DNA of 64,000 nucleotides from Nematopogon swammerdamellus (taxonomy: Eukaryota > Arthropoda > Insecta > Lepidoptera > Adelidae): positions 12,167,566 to 12,231,565 of the forward strand of contig OX336340.1 of assembly GCA_946902875.1 (NCBI GenBank), given 5' to 3'. The position numbers were made by a program, and so were the translations under genes. The notes below the pieces were generated by a model. That model did not search any database, was not told the DNA's origin, and saw only the letters and a list, made by a program, of their open reading frames with translations. Shown here in pieces: positions 9,287 through 20,742 of the stretch (positions are counted from its first letter, which is position 1; every line of letters starts with the position of its first letter).

Positions 9287-10231
9287 TTAATTAAGAAAGG
9301 GAATAAGTCAAGCATACCAAATTTTACAGGACAAATAAAAAACTGTCTGGTGTAAAATTTTCTTAGGTCTTCTTCTGATATTTGTTTTTGTTATATTAGT
9401 TTAGTGTAAATTACATGTATTTAAGTAAAGCTGACATTATTTTTACATTATTTAATTTTTTGAAAATTACCTAAAGTCACTTGACTTATTCCCTTTCTTC
9501 ATTAATTATGGTATTACTGAGAAAATGTAGTCATTCGTGTTGATAAACTCATTATTCAGCATTATTTACAATGGTTTTAGGTCAATTCTCAACAATATCC
9601 TTATAATAATCAATTCTGTCGTGTGGTATGTATTGTCGGCTGGAAGTGTTACATTATGGATCCTAGTCTTCCTCAGGTCGAACGTGTTCACCTGAGAAGA
9701 GTTTCCGATGAATGGACGAGTTACATACAACACAGCCCCTTTTTATTTCGGATGAGTATTCAAACTCCAAAAAGTTTGAAATGAGGAACTGCTGTTTATC
9801 AATCCGAGGGGCGTTCTTGGACTGTGTTTCTGGTTTCTGTGGAGGGGGGTTATGTGCCTTTTGTAGAATTTCATCCATCAATCAATTCAAAGAAATCTAT
9901 TAAGTCGTCGGTGTTTACCATGGACACGGTGAACTTTCGATGTGCGTTACAGATTATTTCGCAAATTTCTGTAGGTAATTTCGTTTTCAGACTCGGATTC
10001 AGACATTTTTACAGTTTTACAGCACAACAGTTCAGAAGCACAACCTCCTCGTACATCACGACCAAAACTAGAATGTCTGCTGTTATAAATGACAGAAGTA
10101 AAAACAACATACAACAAACACGTGCTGCAAGATTGCGAACGAAAGGGAATAAGTCAGTTGACTTATTCCTAACTAATTAGCATCATTATTGCCATATGTA
10201 AAAAAAATGACTTATTTCCTTTCTTAATTAA
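9287..10231. mobile_element. TTAA-flanked DNA transposon relic
   Basis: The outer ends TTAATTAAGAAAGGGAATAA (9287) and its complement TTATTTCCTTTCTTAATTAA (10212-10231) form inverted repeats next to TTAA, the piggyBac target site. Two further copies of the GGGAATAAGTCA motif lie inside in inverted orientation at about 9480-9503 and 10141-10156, like subterminal transposase-binding repeats. On the minus strand a short frame starts MSESESENEITYRNL at 10006 and stops soon. A second minus frame (9663-9881) contains GCVVCNSSIHRK. Both look like coding remnants, but neither is recognisable as a named transposase. Two adjacent MITEs are an alternative reading. Confidence 0.5.
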
Positions 10232-10249
10232 ACAATTCTAATTTATTAA

Positions 10250-10590
10250 GAGGAGGCCCCAGTCCGGCTTACATGTGAACTGGGGAAAGCCTATTAACCC
10301 CCGATTAGAAAATCTGTGGATTGTAGGAGTCTCTTTAGGTTCGAATCCGGTCGGCGTGTACCAATGAGATTTTCTGACGGAAAAAATTACGTGCATAGAT
10401 AGATACATTTCACCGTTCGGAACCGGTTTAAAGCTTTAGGTCCCTTCCCTTACCCGTTACTAGGTGGTAGGCTAAAATTGTAGCAGACTGGGTTTGTACC
10501 ACGGCACTGGATGTACCAACCCAGTCGGCTACAATTTTATTGATGTAATAAAATTGTCTCTCTGATTCAGTCACCCATATCGGATTACAT
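10250..10590 (+). mobile_element. tRNA-derived SINE, chimeric head
   Basis: From GGTTCGAATCCGGTCGGCGT (B box) at 10339 on, it matches the SINE at 17779: CAATGAGATTTTCTG, CACCGTTCGGAACCGG, TAGGTCCCTTCCCTTAC, GTGGTAGGC and the CACCCATATCGGATTACATA end. The A box region is replaced by a GAGGCCCCAGTCCGGCTT segment related to 53940-54050. A local inverted duplication of the TGTAGC.GACTGGGTTTGTAC part follows. Confidence 0.75.
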
Positions 10591-11484
10591 AAAACAAAGT
10601 TATGACGACTTCACCTGATCGATGAATTGATACCTCTTCCATCAGTTTGCATTCTATACACTTTGAATGTTTCTCTTAACGTAGGTGTCATGCGAATCGA
10701 CACTAAGTGTAGCTCTTAAAGCGTTTATGATATTTACATACTCGCACGGGTGCTTGAGAGTAACGACGTTATCATCGAGCTATAGAGATTTGATGTACGG
10801 CGCAGGAGATTACTGTAGTCAGAAACTTGAACGAAAAACGCGATTCTCCGCGGGGAGTAAATATTTCACGAAAATAAGTACGATGACACATTTATTTCGC
10901 GAGCGCTAGGAGAGATTTAGTCTGGTGGGTCTACGCGGCGAGTCGAGATAAAATATTCAGGTAACTATAAATTTTACGGACGAGCGCGAAATGTTTTGCC
11001 ATTTCTTCCTTAATTTTTGTTTTTTTTTTTTTACTCCAGCAGAGTTTCCGACGTTTTCAGTTGATTCTTGTACCTAGTCTTGATTATTTTTGTAAGTCGT
11101 TGTCGACCTGAAATCGATTGAGCAATTTGATATACTCGTACTACTGTGTGAGGCCATACATCGGCGAGAGCACAATGTAGACGACTTCCACACTTACGTG
11201 GTCGATACCGTCATAAGAAAATGCAAAAATCAGAATATTCTACTGCACATAACCAATTTTATTTATCTCATATAGGTGCGGAGGAATCGTCGAGTTATCG
11301 AATTTTTGGTATATCACTGCATCATCGTTCGCGGTTTGGAGGAATTGTTTTCATTTATTACACTAAGTACCTATTATTTTTTTAGTTTACACTGTAATGT
11401 TATCAGCGGGCACACACTTTTATTTTCATTTCGCTGGAAAGTAATACTAATGAAATCTGACGCATTTCTTCCACGTAAAGTCGT
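10591..11484. other. No gene seen
   Basis: No open frame above about 80 codons with recognisable content, and no clear repeat. In the gene model this would be first-intron sequence on the minus strand. Confidence 0.45.
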
Positions 11485-11661
11485 ACTCACACGTTCGATA
11501 TTCACTATTTAGGATTCACTTTCAGACTATGCTGCGGTCACCGCTCCACCTCTGCTGCAGGCAGGCACCGTGACGCGTTGGACTGACTGTATGACTTGGA
11601 AGTGTTGTGCGAGGACTAGGAGGCCTAGTGGTGCCGCTCGCGTGACCGACCCACCTTTATA
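11485..11661 (-). promoter_or_regulatory. Candidate TATA promoter and 5' UTR exon
   Basis: On the minus strand GGCATATAAAGGTGGG gives a TATAAA at 11661-11656 in a GC-rich flank. A start site would be expected near 11630. About 140 bp further on is a strong donor, GTGAGT, at 11490-11485. The Gly/Tyr-rich gene needs an upstream non-coding exon on this strand because its ATG follows directly on a splice acceptor at 8560, and this is the best candidate I see. The link is inference; no Inr match is obvious. Confidence 0.3.
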
Positions 11662-11879
11662 TGCCGTGGGAGTTTTTGTTCTGTAATTGACAATGGTCAC
11701 TCGGGAGGTAATGAGTTCGTTTGTAAGCAGCTTGTCCTTCCGACGCGCCGAGATGACGCTGCGATGCGTCGGCAGGAGTACGCCACCTTTAACTTGCCGA
11801 GGGACCATCACTCTACTCCAACCAACTCTATTTCATAATAAACATGAACAAAAAATTATAGATAAAATACCTGTTATGA

Positions 11880-12189
11880 GTTGAATTCAAAACCTCCTTC
11901 TTTTTTGAAGCCTAAAAATACAAATGTTTTAAAGTTTACGCGTACGAGCCTACGTAATAAATAACAGTGGATATGACTTATGCACATAAGTCGACGTTTC
12001 GTCCGCTACGTCACAGGCTTTCATTTGGTTCATCTAGAACCACAAAAGAGTAGTTTGACGTTTGGTACAACGGGCACCGGACGTTGCGTCGGCTTCAGAA
12101 ATTCCGTAGTTCCTAATGAAGCCCGTGACTTAGCGGGCGAAACGTCGACTTATGTAAGTTACACCCACTGTTAATCCGCAAATAAAAAA
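11880..12189. mobile_element. GTCGACGTTTCG foldback MITE, degenerate copy
   Basis: CATAAGTCGACGTTTCGTCC and GCTACGTCACAGGCTTTCAT at the left are matched in reverse by ATGAAGCCCGTGACTTAGCG and GGCGAAACGTCGACTTATG at the right; the centre has TTTGGTACAACGGGCACCGG. The same palindromic element is much better preserved at 48545-48862. A CCTCCTTCTTTTTTGAAG fragment of the CCGACTTC family precedes it at 11892. Confidence 0.75.
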
Positions 12190-14176
12190 AATGGTGTGTA
12201 ATTTTGTAATTATATGAATAATCCGAATACGTAATTCTAGACTATGACATTTAGGTGTTTAAGTTTATAAACTAAAATTAGTCAATTTATGAGAAACGTC
12301 TTGAGTGCTAAAAGGGCCCCATCATTTTTCGTTATATGAATATAATATATATATAAATATAAAAAAATATATATACAGGACAATATATATATATATATAT
12401 ATATTTCAGGATAGGCTTGAGAAACTTCAGGACTAGAAAGTACTCATTAGAAGAAAAAAGCTTTATCACTCAGATCGAAATTCCGTTTTTTTTTAATACA
12501 AACATTTTAAATTGTTATGAAAACTCGATGGACAGTGAGTTTGGGAAAAGGGCGGCTTAGGTCTAGAGATTGCCAATGACCTAGTCCAGTCCCCTTTTTC
12601 TTTTGATGTCATTCAAATTTAAGTGGTTGGAATTTAACTACATGCAGTTCAATTCTACTAGCTATGCATGTAAGTTAATCATTTTAGTTTTATTTAATAA
12701 AGATGGACGTTAACCGTCCACCAAATCTCGATTAAACGATTTTCGTCAAAAAATACTATAAAATGGCCGAAACTGGGAAAAAGTTTCAGAGCTTCTTGTT
12801 TTCAAGTATGGACCCCTTTCGAACCATGAAGTTACGAAACCCTAACCTGAAACACCCTGTATAATATGAATATATGGCACCTAAAAATATTCCATAATTA
12901 GTAATTTATAAATAATACACGTAATCAACAGCTAATCCACACACAAAAATATTAAGAATAATAAATCCTCGGCGTAGGTTCCAAAAGGAGAGAAAAATAT
13001 AAGCCAAGAAACAAAGACAAAAAGTTACGAGATTAGTCGGCTGCCAACGAAAAAATAAAATATGGGATAACTTTCTGCGCAATAAAAAGTTTTCAGTCAG
13101 GAACAATCCTGACTCCGGGGCGCGGCGTTACCCAAACCGATACCCAACCACACGACCCAACTCAAACGTATGTTTCTCTAGTTAGTTGGCTCCTGTTGTT
13201 TCATTTGACAGATAGCTTTGCAAATTTAATAGTGATTACTGCAATAGCTGAGTTGTAAATAATTATTACTGGCAAAAGTGAAACTTTTCTATAAAATTAT
13301 ACGCCAACGCTCAATAAACGTTACGATCACTAGTCAATGTTATAAAATAAAATAAAAAGAACAATGATTTTTTCGAAAGTGCTAAAAAAGTAAAAGGAGA
13401 AAGGTAGTTCAATACTATGAAACATTTGCAAATTAAAATTCTGAAGAATATCACACGTAATCGCGGGAAATAAAAAAGGCAAACTTCAAAATGCGAATTT
13501 CAAAATCCCCTTCTAGTGTTTTACCGCCAATCAAGTGAGTAAAACCCATGCATTTTTTTTTAATTATTATCTCCTTAATACGAGGCACAAAACTCTAAAT
13601 AACTTTATTCAAGTTAGAAGCTGTTTTCCAACCCATAGTAAAAATGCATTGTCCTTTCTACTTTAATGGCACTATGTTTACAGCAGCAACTAAGTTTAAT
13701 AATTATTTTTGTAGTTAAAACAGCTGATTACCGAATGACCCGGTATCGCACAGAGCGCTACAAAAAACATTCCGTTTGCCGTATAAGCGGTCAAGGGCAT
13801 TTCTATTTTAACCGACTTTTTTGTTGCCCAAATTATTGGCGTGTGAAAAGGTTGTCGGCAGCTGCAGGCAGGTGCGTCATTGTTTTAGTGCTGCTAACTG
13901 CTAGTTAAGAAGCAACTACGGACTGAGTGCAGACACACCTTGGAACTGTTACTCATCTCACTATCCGAATGTCTATTGACGCATAGAATGTTATGTACAC
14001 ATAACACTGTTCTAGAACTCGGTCCAGGTACCTACTGTTGGTTGCTACGAGTGAAATCTTAATGCCAATTATTTATTTGGTTATGCGTATAGTATGCAAA
14101 GTCAAAAATGTTGAGTCTGAAAATTCCATGGATTTGGACCTGGATCGCTGGCATCTTTGGCTTTCATAACGTTTTT
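12190..14176. other. No gene seen; AT microsatellite
   Basis: Contains an (AT)n microsatellite at about 12340-12408. A CACCCTGTATA end at 12852-12863 facing TATACAGGAC at 12373 could be the two ends of a TA-flanked mariner-like MITE, but the similarity is only about 9 bp. The remainder is AT-rich with short spurious frames. Confidence 0.45.
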
Positions 14177-14410
14177 TTTAAGGAAACTGACACGATTGGC
14201 TACAGCACCTACAACATCCGTGATGTCAGCCCATAACACCTTGGTGAACTAGGTGCCATGTCAGTGACGTCACGGCCGTCTCCCAATGGGGTAGGCAGAG
14301 ACCATGGATCTTCACGTGCCACGATACTGAAACACCTCTGCCGCCTTTTCCACTCTAACAATGTTCTTCTTACCTGCTCGTCGCTTAATCTGTGCACTTT
14401 CATTGAACTT
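14177..14410 (-). repeat. SINE tail joined to a CCACGTGCCACGAT repeat
   Basis: 14177-14268 is a reverse copy of the 5S/tRNA SINE 3' tail (GACACGATTGGCTACAGCAC, ATCCGTGATGTCAGCCCATA). The rest, from GTCTCCCAATGGGGTAGGCA through CACGTGCCACGATACTGA to CTCTGCCGCCTTTTCCACTC, is a different dispersed repeat, also present at 35425-35555. Confidence 0.75.
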
Positions 14411-15054
14411 TTCGACTAGCCTGTAATAATATCTTGTTCTTTTAATCTTTCTGATGTTAAGCTAACTTCCTTACTACCAACTTAAGTTTTAGTTAATTAA
14501 GTCAACCTTAGTTCGCAATGAGTTTTTTTATACTTGGTTCTAAGCAGAATTTTCTGCTAACTTAAGATAATGAAAAGATACTTTTAATTCTTCGAAAATT
14601 ATTAAACATCTAAATGAAGTGAAACTGGAGAATTGTTCAAAATAAAAGAAATAATTATTTGAGATTTTCTTGTTTAGTCCATGAGGATTTAATTTATATC
14701 TATTTAAAAGGCGACCTCTCTCACAAGTAACTTGGTTTGATTTATTAAGTGTATTTTCTTCAACAACTAAAATATATAAATGCTCTCACCGGGCTCTTCT
14801 TTTGATAAACTACATAAATTGGCCGCTTGGTGGTTTACATTATCTGAAACCCCCCAGCGATTACATCAACTTATCTCGAGCCAAGCGGTTACAACAATGT
14901 TGTTGTTCATACTTTTAATTTCCACAAAATAATTTGCATATTTACTGAGCAAATGCAATAGTTATCTTACGTATGTAACGGATTGAGTCGAAAATGGCTG
15001 CTTGTGCAATAGAAGATAACGGCACGGCGGCGAATGTAACGTCACGAACACGTC
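14411..15054. other. No gene seen
   Basis: AT-rich with no recognisable coding region. An 8-bp inverted pair CCGCTTGG/CCAAGCGG at about 14823 and 14882 is too short to interpret. Confidence 0.45.
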
Positions 15055-15062
15055 ATGGTAGC

Positions 15063-15509
15063 CAGAGGCGGACTAGCAGCCTTAGCCGCCCTAGGCTGTT
15101 TAGTACCAGCCGCCCCAATTCAATGCAGCCGCCCGCGCCCCTTTCAAGTTTACAGCATAGATACAAATGTGAAGTTGTATGAAAATCAGTATTGCGTTCG
15201 GTTCAACCTGCCAAAAATATATTAGGTATTTCTCGGCTTATTTTACATATAGTAAAAGTACTTTTTACAAGTTTTACGGCAATATTGACCTTATAGTCAT
15301 AGCAAAATTATTTTTTCCGCGTAAATAGTGCGTCATCACCTCCGCCGCGCTCACCACTCCCGCACGTCGCACGCACTTGCTCCGGCCGGCACCCTTTCTA
15401 TTCTGTACCTGCGCTCACTGCTTCCAGCAGCAGGTACAGATTGGCCGCCCCTAATATCTGGCCGCCCTAGGCCCGGGCCTAGTCGACCTATATGGAAAGC
15501 CCGCCTCTG
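15063..15509. mobile_element. hAT-type MITE with 8-bp target duplication
   Basis: The ends are CAGAGGCGGACTAG and its imperfect complement AAAGCCCGCCTCTG, flanked on both sides by ATGGTAGC (15055-15062 and 15510-15517). An 8-bp duplication with CAGAG-type ends is diagnostic for the hAT superfamily. The 447-bp interior has GCCGCCCTAGG near both ends and only short open frames, so it is non-autonomous. The intact duplication suggests a fairly recent insertion. Confidence 0.85.
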
Positions 15510-15517
15510 ATGGTAGC

Positions 15518-17778
15518 TGTGGAGGCGAACATTTATAAAAGCATATGAATAGCTTTCGCAATGAACGGCGACAGTAACGATGTGCCGACACGGTATTTCA
15601 TAAATGGTAGGTACATCTGTTACTACTGCCGCGCCGTGGTTGTGACGTTACCGTCGCCGTGCCGTTATCGTGCCGTGCTCGTCTAATGCACAAGCAGTCA
15701 TTGGGTTATTGGTAAATATTAGGGTACTTGTTGCCAGCGTCAATTCACCGATAGACATATTTCTGAAGCGGCGAAGCATGTTCCACTTAATTTTCTTTCA
15801 CGTGTCTTCTCTCGGACCTGTCATCAGAAAAGGTACAGTACTACTACAGTACCTAACCATACAGGTACTATCCATGCCTGTCATGATGTAAAATTACCAT
15901 GTATGAAGAAGGTGGAAAGAGAAAAAAAAAATCTCGTATTTATTTGTGGTGTTTTTTAGGTTTCGTACCAGTAACAGGTGAAAACGGAACCTCATGTGAG
16001 CTGGGCATATTAGTCGACGATACGACGATCGTTGGAGTTGTAGTATCACTTTTCTGTAACTATACTATTGTATCTCTCCTTCCGCGTCCTGCATTATCCA
16101 GCGGGGTAAGCCAGAGACTTCGTCATGACTTCATCTAACCTACTTTAACTTAGCCAATCTCTTTGAACTTAGCAAATAACTCGAGTCAATGACCAGCTCC
16201 GCCGCAGCAGCGACCCCGGCGCAGGGCGTGCGCAATGAATTTTAAATTAATTTTTTTACAAGAATGCTTCGTATCCTTATCTAAGAAAACAAGCGGAAAA
16301 TCGCCGGAACAGACGTGCTGACGGTCAACTTTTAACGATGTCTGCCCGGCCCGCGCGTACACGCTATCTTCATCTTGCGAGCTTAAAGAAAGGAACACAA
16401 TTTAAATACATAGGTATAGCTAACCTGATTACGAGCAAGCTATGGGCAAGGGAAAAGCGTTGCTCCGCCTTGAGGCTGCGAGTAAATTTAATAAGCTAAT
16501 AATATAAGGCCCGATGTGCTATCTCCGCCTAGTTGTGAATGTTACGCTTCAACCGGGTGTTGTGGTTGTGGGCGGGAGGACGGACCAGAGAATATCAAAT
16601 TCGATTATTAAGCATTTTCAGAAAAAAATTGCTTACAAAAAGAGGCTGAATTTTACGAGTTTAGGAAAAGTAAAAAATAATATTATATAGGAAAGTAATG
16701 GCGAAGGTCATCTCTCGGTTCGCGAAGTAAATTCACAAACGACTAGGTGTTTTTATTGTAAGTAAGGGTCGGTTAGAGAATCGCTTAGTTGCTATAATAA
16801 ATAAAATAAAGACGCATAAAAAGCGATGAATCGTAAAAGCTAAGGGACAATTCTCGCAGTTATTTGGTTGGTTTTACGGAGGACATAAAATACAAATAAA
16901 ACCTATCGTTTTACAGTCGTTTTTAAGTGATGAATTATTCTCAGTGTCTTTGCTATTTTAAAAATAATCACCTCTCACGCGCGTTGTTTTGAATTGCAGC
17001 ATGTCATCCTGCTTGCAGTCGCGAGTGTAATTTAGTGATGAGAAAAGAAAAAAATAATATTGCGTAGATCTCCGTCGTCAGTCGCGAGTGTCGCGACTCG
17101 TGGGAACCACCTGGGATTTGCATGACAATCATAAATATTACGAGACGTAGCCGTCCGTCGCGGGCCCTGACCATGTATGTGAGTCATGGCCGCAGCCGAC
17201 TCCGACGCGTACGCCCCGCCCGCCCCGCCCCGCCCCGCGGAGACCACATTCTGTTTCATACATAAGGCATTTTTCATAATCCAACAATGTTAATATTTGA
17301 CACAGGAGTCATTCCACGGAAAAGTGTTCGTGTTACAAGAAGAACGCTAAGATAATAACTACACTATTTCCGATAGTATTTAGTGAAAATCTAAATTATC
17401 GTAATTATCGTAAGAGAGCTTTCAAAAATTGCTTGGAGCTCTGAACGTCACATTCTTTGTTATTATTAACCTAATGTAAAATTATAAATATTTATAAAAA
17501 ATAAATTAAATACGAAGACGTGCTGTAAAGAAAAAGATCAAAGGTGGTCTTTTCGCGATGTGAATGGAATCAGGTCGCCGTCTCTGCGCGGAGTGCCGAT
17601 TTGGTGATGCTGGTCGCGTGTCCGCTAGCATTGTGTTGAGCTGTTGTGCTCTGCGTCCGAGTTCGAGTCTTCCGTACGGGGCTTACGTGGACGTGAGTGC
17701 TGGCATTTCTTGATTTGTACCTACATACGGGTAGGTACGTCCGTGTGCACCATACATACATAGACAATGCACGAAGCG
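15518..17778. other. No gene seen
   Basis: No recognisable coding region. Noticed here: a GC-rich CCCCGCCCGCCCCGCCCCGC run at 17214-17233 that resembles GC boxes, and dinucleotide-poor AT-rich sequence elsewhere. Open frames up to about 100 codons (17570-17887 minus) run into the SINE and show no motif. Confidence 0.45.
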
Positions 17779-18172
17779 GCGGGTGGCCGTGTGGTTTGGG
17801 CATCGGCTTCTCATGCGAGAGGTCCGCGGTTCGAATCCCGTCGGCGTGTACCAATGAGTTTTTTCTGGCGAAAAAATTTACGTCCATACCTACACCTGCT
17901 GCTTCACCGTTCGGAACCGGTGTAAAACTGTAGGTCCCTTCCCTTACTAGGTGGTAGGCTCAAATTGTAGCCGACTGGGTTGGTACCACCGTACTGGATG
18001 TAAGATGGCCTCAATAGCAGCCTCGGTTGTGTTCTCCTCTAGTACAGTATAGCAAGCAACCCAGGGAAGTCTCCGGTATGGCACCTACCTTCTCGGAGGT
18101 GATATTGGCTGGTCGGAGCATGCGCTTTAGCCCCTCCATCTCAGCCACCCATACAGGATTACATAAAAAAAA
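17779..18172 (+). mobile_element. tRNA-derived SINE, near full length
   Basis: The head has a Pol III A box (GTGGCCGTGTGGTTTGGGC) and B box (CGCGGTTCGAATCCCGTCGG) at tRNA-like spacing. GTGTACCAATGAG, CACCGTTCGGAACCGGTG, TAGGTCCCTTCCCTTACTAG, a body ending CACCCATACAGGATTACATA and a short A run follow. It lacks the 5S-like segment of the other SINE family but shares the TAGGTCCCTTCCC block with it. Partial copies are at 10250 and, in reverse, 23990. Confidence 0.85.
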
Positions 18173-18629
18173 AACGTAGACACGCGCGCGCGACTGACCA
18201 CTACGATCAAAATAATGAATGCTTTATGTTATGAGTATGACCTAAATGTGAAGTACGTTGTTTAATAACGAGTCGACAACAAATAAAAAAAGACCCGGCT
18301 GCGAAAACACTTAACTGAAAAGTTAAAAACAAGCTTTATAATCTATAGAACTTTATACTACTTTACTCAACTCAAACAAATTAAAAAATAATAATACTGA
18401 ATTAAGCTATTTACGCATCAAGAAAAGAGCTTTCAAAACATCACATGTTGTGTACATGTTATTTTGGAGATTCATGTCATGTTCATGTGTGTTTGTCAAT
18501 AGGACGGTCTGTATATGTACGAGAACCTACAATAAATGAATAAATCAATCGAACTATTTCTTGGTTAAATTTAAAAGTTTTCAAGAAATTAAATCAAGTG
18601 ATCGATAAGATTAACAATTTCAGCGTTAA
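18173..18629. other. No gene seen
   Basis: AT-rich sequence with no coding region or repeat recognised. Confidence 0.45.
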
Positions 18630-18633
18630 AAAA

Positions 18634-18966
18634 ACCCGGCCAAGTGCGAGTCGAACTCGCGCACCGAGGGTTCCGTTTCGCCAAGTTATGGTCAGCGCCA
18701 CTCACGCCATCTATGGATTAGTTAAAATACTTCATACTCTTTTCGGTAGATGGAGCCTATACACTTTAGTTTCTTGTATGGGGACCCCCGTGAATTTTTT
18801 ACTTTTCTTATTTTTATTATTATATCGGCCATAATAAAATAACATATATTCTGTGAAAATTTAAACGGGCTACGGTTCAAGAGATACTGCCCTCGGACAG
18901 ACAGACAGACGGCGCGGCGTAGGCTTAGTAATAGGGTCCCGTACGACGGATACGGAACCATAAAAA
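18634..18966 (+). repeat. CAAGTGCGAG-family repeat, fullest copy
   Basis: Runs from CGGCCAAGTGCGAGTCGAAC and CGCGCACCGAGGGTTCCG through TTGTATGGGGACCCCCGTGA, TCAAGAGATACTG and a GACAGACAGACAGACGG tract to GATACGGAACCATAAAAAC. Related copies are at 2789 (-), 8043 (+) and 55797 (-), with a head-only copy at 7288. The family is a frequent-looking lepidopteran interspersed repeat. It has no open frame of note and no clear Pol III box, so its class is left open. Confidence 0.8.
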
Positions 18967-19745
18967 CAATAATTCTCAACTATGCAGAGACATGTAAATT
19001 TATACTCGTAGCTATATTTCGTTCATAAGTCCGCTCCCTATTCTTTAAAATAAAAAATAATTTTCCGCTTGAAATTCTACGGAAATTACTGGATTTGGAA
19101 AAGTAAAGAGCGGCTCCTGCTGCAAAGTGATGAAAATGAAAGGAGTCACGATTCTGCTATACTCGCCCTACGAGGCGGTCGTGCGCCAGATAGCGGACTC
19201 AACTTTTTTGTTTACTTTGTTTTAGACTAAGCTGACCTATTAAAAGCTTTTCAAAATTATAATGTATTTAATATTTTTTTGTTTTGTTTACTTTTCACGA
19301 CTACACACATTTAGGTACATTTATTTGACTTGAAGCGTTTCCTACCAACAACATTGTGAATTTATAAATTAAGTAGGTATAAGAAATAGGGGGAGCTGGT
19401 CAAGAGGCTGCGCGCATTGTCTACGTACAGCCGAGCTGGGTCGTTCCCCCTCCAGCGCGTCAGTCTGGTCGTGCGGAGGGTGAACGCAGCGAGCGTTATG
19501 GCGGCCTTTCCGCCATAACGCTCCCTCCATGCAATTCCGGCTCGTGTGCACCTGGACAGTTTTTTAATATTTATTTAGGTTTAGATTAAAATTTTTATTA
19601 ATATGGTTTATACTTTATATATTTAGTAAAGGTTTTTCATGTGTAAGTTAATTTTCTTTAATATTCTTATTGTTAGCTGCACGTTTCATTCGAATAAATT
19701 ATATTCCTGTAAAAGAATGTAATAGAATACATTTAATAAATCAAG
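18967..19745. other. No gene seen apart from a strong hairpin
   Basis: AT-rich flanks around a short GC-richer block at 19390-19550 that holds the stem-loop at 19491-19523. The block has a plus-strand frame fragment RLRALSTYSRAGSFPLQRVS that might derive from a LINE, but this is not certain. Confidence 0.4.
19491..19523. repeat. Perfect 14-bp stem-loop
   Basis: GAGCGTTATGGCGG (19491-19504) pairs without mismatch with CCGCCATAACGCTC (19510-19523) around a 5-nt CCTTT loop. Half of the stem is GC. It could act in RNA or be the join of an inverted duplication; there is no evidence for function. Confidence 0.85.
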
Positions 19746-19905
19746 TACAGCCTCGGGTCCTTCAAGAGGGGCGTGAATGGCACCTGTCAGGCCGGCATGG
19801 GATTCGCAAACCCCGCATACGCCCGAATGTATATGGGCGTCGTCAGACACCTTATGGGTGGCTCGGCGCCATATGTCGCGCTTACAATAAAAAAAACAAA
19901 TTGTA
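19746..19905 (+). repeat. LINE 3' end (GSFKRGVN family)
   Basis: CGGGTCCTTCAAGAGGGGCG, GGCACCTGTCAGGCCGGCAT, CCCGAATGTATATGGGCGTC and TTATGGGTGGCTCGGCGCCA match the 3' end of the LINE remnant at 26090-26880 (opposite strand) and end in an A run. A reverse fragment of the same 3' end is at 20298-20380. Confidence 0.7.
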
Positions 19906-19914
19906 AAATAAACA

Positions 19915-20297
19915 AGTTTCTAGAAACTAGTTTCTAGAACCAATAATTCACATCTGTTAGCTTTAGGGAGAAATAACTGAGGAATTGATTACTCGGTACG
20001 AAGTGAGCCGAACTATCGGATCACGCGCCAACTAATCACATAGCGAGAACGGGATGATGAATAATAATTATTCATCATCGAGCGAATTATTCGCGCTAGC
20101 TTGTGCGACTAAGTTTATTTGATGCGATGCGTGGAAATTTAAAGTATAGAGCTTACAAGTAATATAATGCCAGTTTATATTAAATTACTAATTAATTCGT
20201 CCCGACATAATCCTTGTACACAATCTACACAGTAAATTAGCTTGAAAATAATAATCTGTTCTAATATTGAAAAGGCAAAATATACGCATTTTTACGT
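19915..20297. other. No gene seen; two short palindromes
   Basis: A TTCTAGAA core occurs twice within 19916-19939, and a 27-nt odd palindrome GATGATGAATAAT-A-ATTATTCATCATC sits at about 20052-20078. Neither is linked to a gene. Confidence 0.4.
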
Positions 20298-20380
20298 TTT
20301 GCGCTGAGCCACCCATAAGGTGTCCAACGACGCCCATGGACATTCGGTCGCACACGGGGTTGCGAATGCCATGCCTAGAA
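20298..20380 (-). repeat. LINE 3' end fragment, reverse copy
   Basis: GCGCTGAGCCACCCATAAGG, CGACGCCCATGGACATTCGG and CGAATGCCATGCC are the reverse complement of the 3' terminal block shared by 19746-19905 and 26100-26200. Confidence 0.7.
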
Positions 20381-20606
20381 ATATGTAGAGATCAACCTAG
20401 AAGCTGTAAGTCATTATTGAAACAATTGAAAAAAATCTGACTGTTCCATCTCTTTACATAGGTACATATAATATGAAATCGGGATTTTTGTAAAAAAACA
20501 TCCCCAATATTTTAAAACAGCTTGCACAACACAAAAATAACACAAGAAATAAATAAAATAATTAAATAATGTACCATATTAATCAATACTAATAATAAAT
20601 CTGTAA

Positions 20607-20742
20607 GGCCCACTTGCACCAACACGAGTTTAGAGTTAAGTAGCGAGTTATGGATTTAAACGCGGTTCCCACAGTCAACGGGTGCTAGCTTAACGAGTTA
20701 AACTGGTTTATATCGTTAAATTCGTGTTGGTGCAAGTGAGCC
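20607..20742. mobile_element. Harbinger-like MITE, copy 2
   Basis: 136 bp with inverted ends GGCCCACTTGCACCAACACG and its complement, flanked by TAA on both sides (20604-20606 and 20743-20745). It matches 3209-3349 along its length in reverse. A 3-bp TAA duplication with G/C-rich ends is typical of PIF/Harbinger MITEs. Confidence 0.8.

Noticed and set aside
12373..12863. mariner-like MITE with TATACAGG ends
   Set aside because: The terminal match is only about 9 bp, one end is inside an AT microsatellite and the interior has no repeat partner here.
17779..17850. tRNA gene
   Set aside because: A and B boxes are present but no acceptor stem or anticodon stem-loop closes properly, and the sequence continues into a SINE body with an A tail; related heads are repeated in the window.
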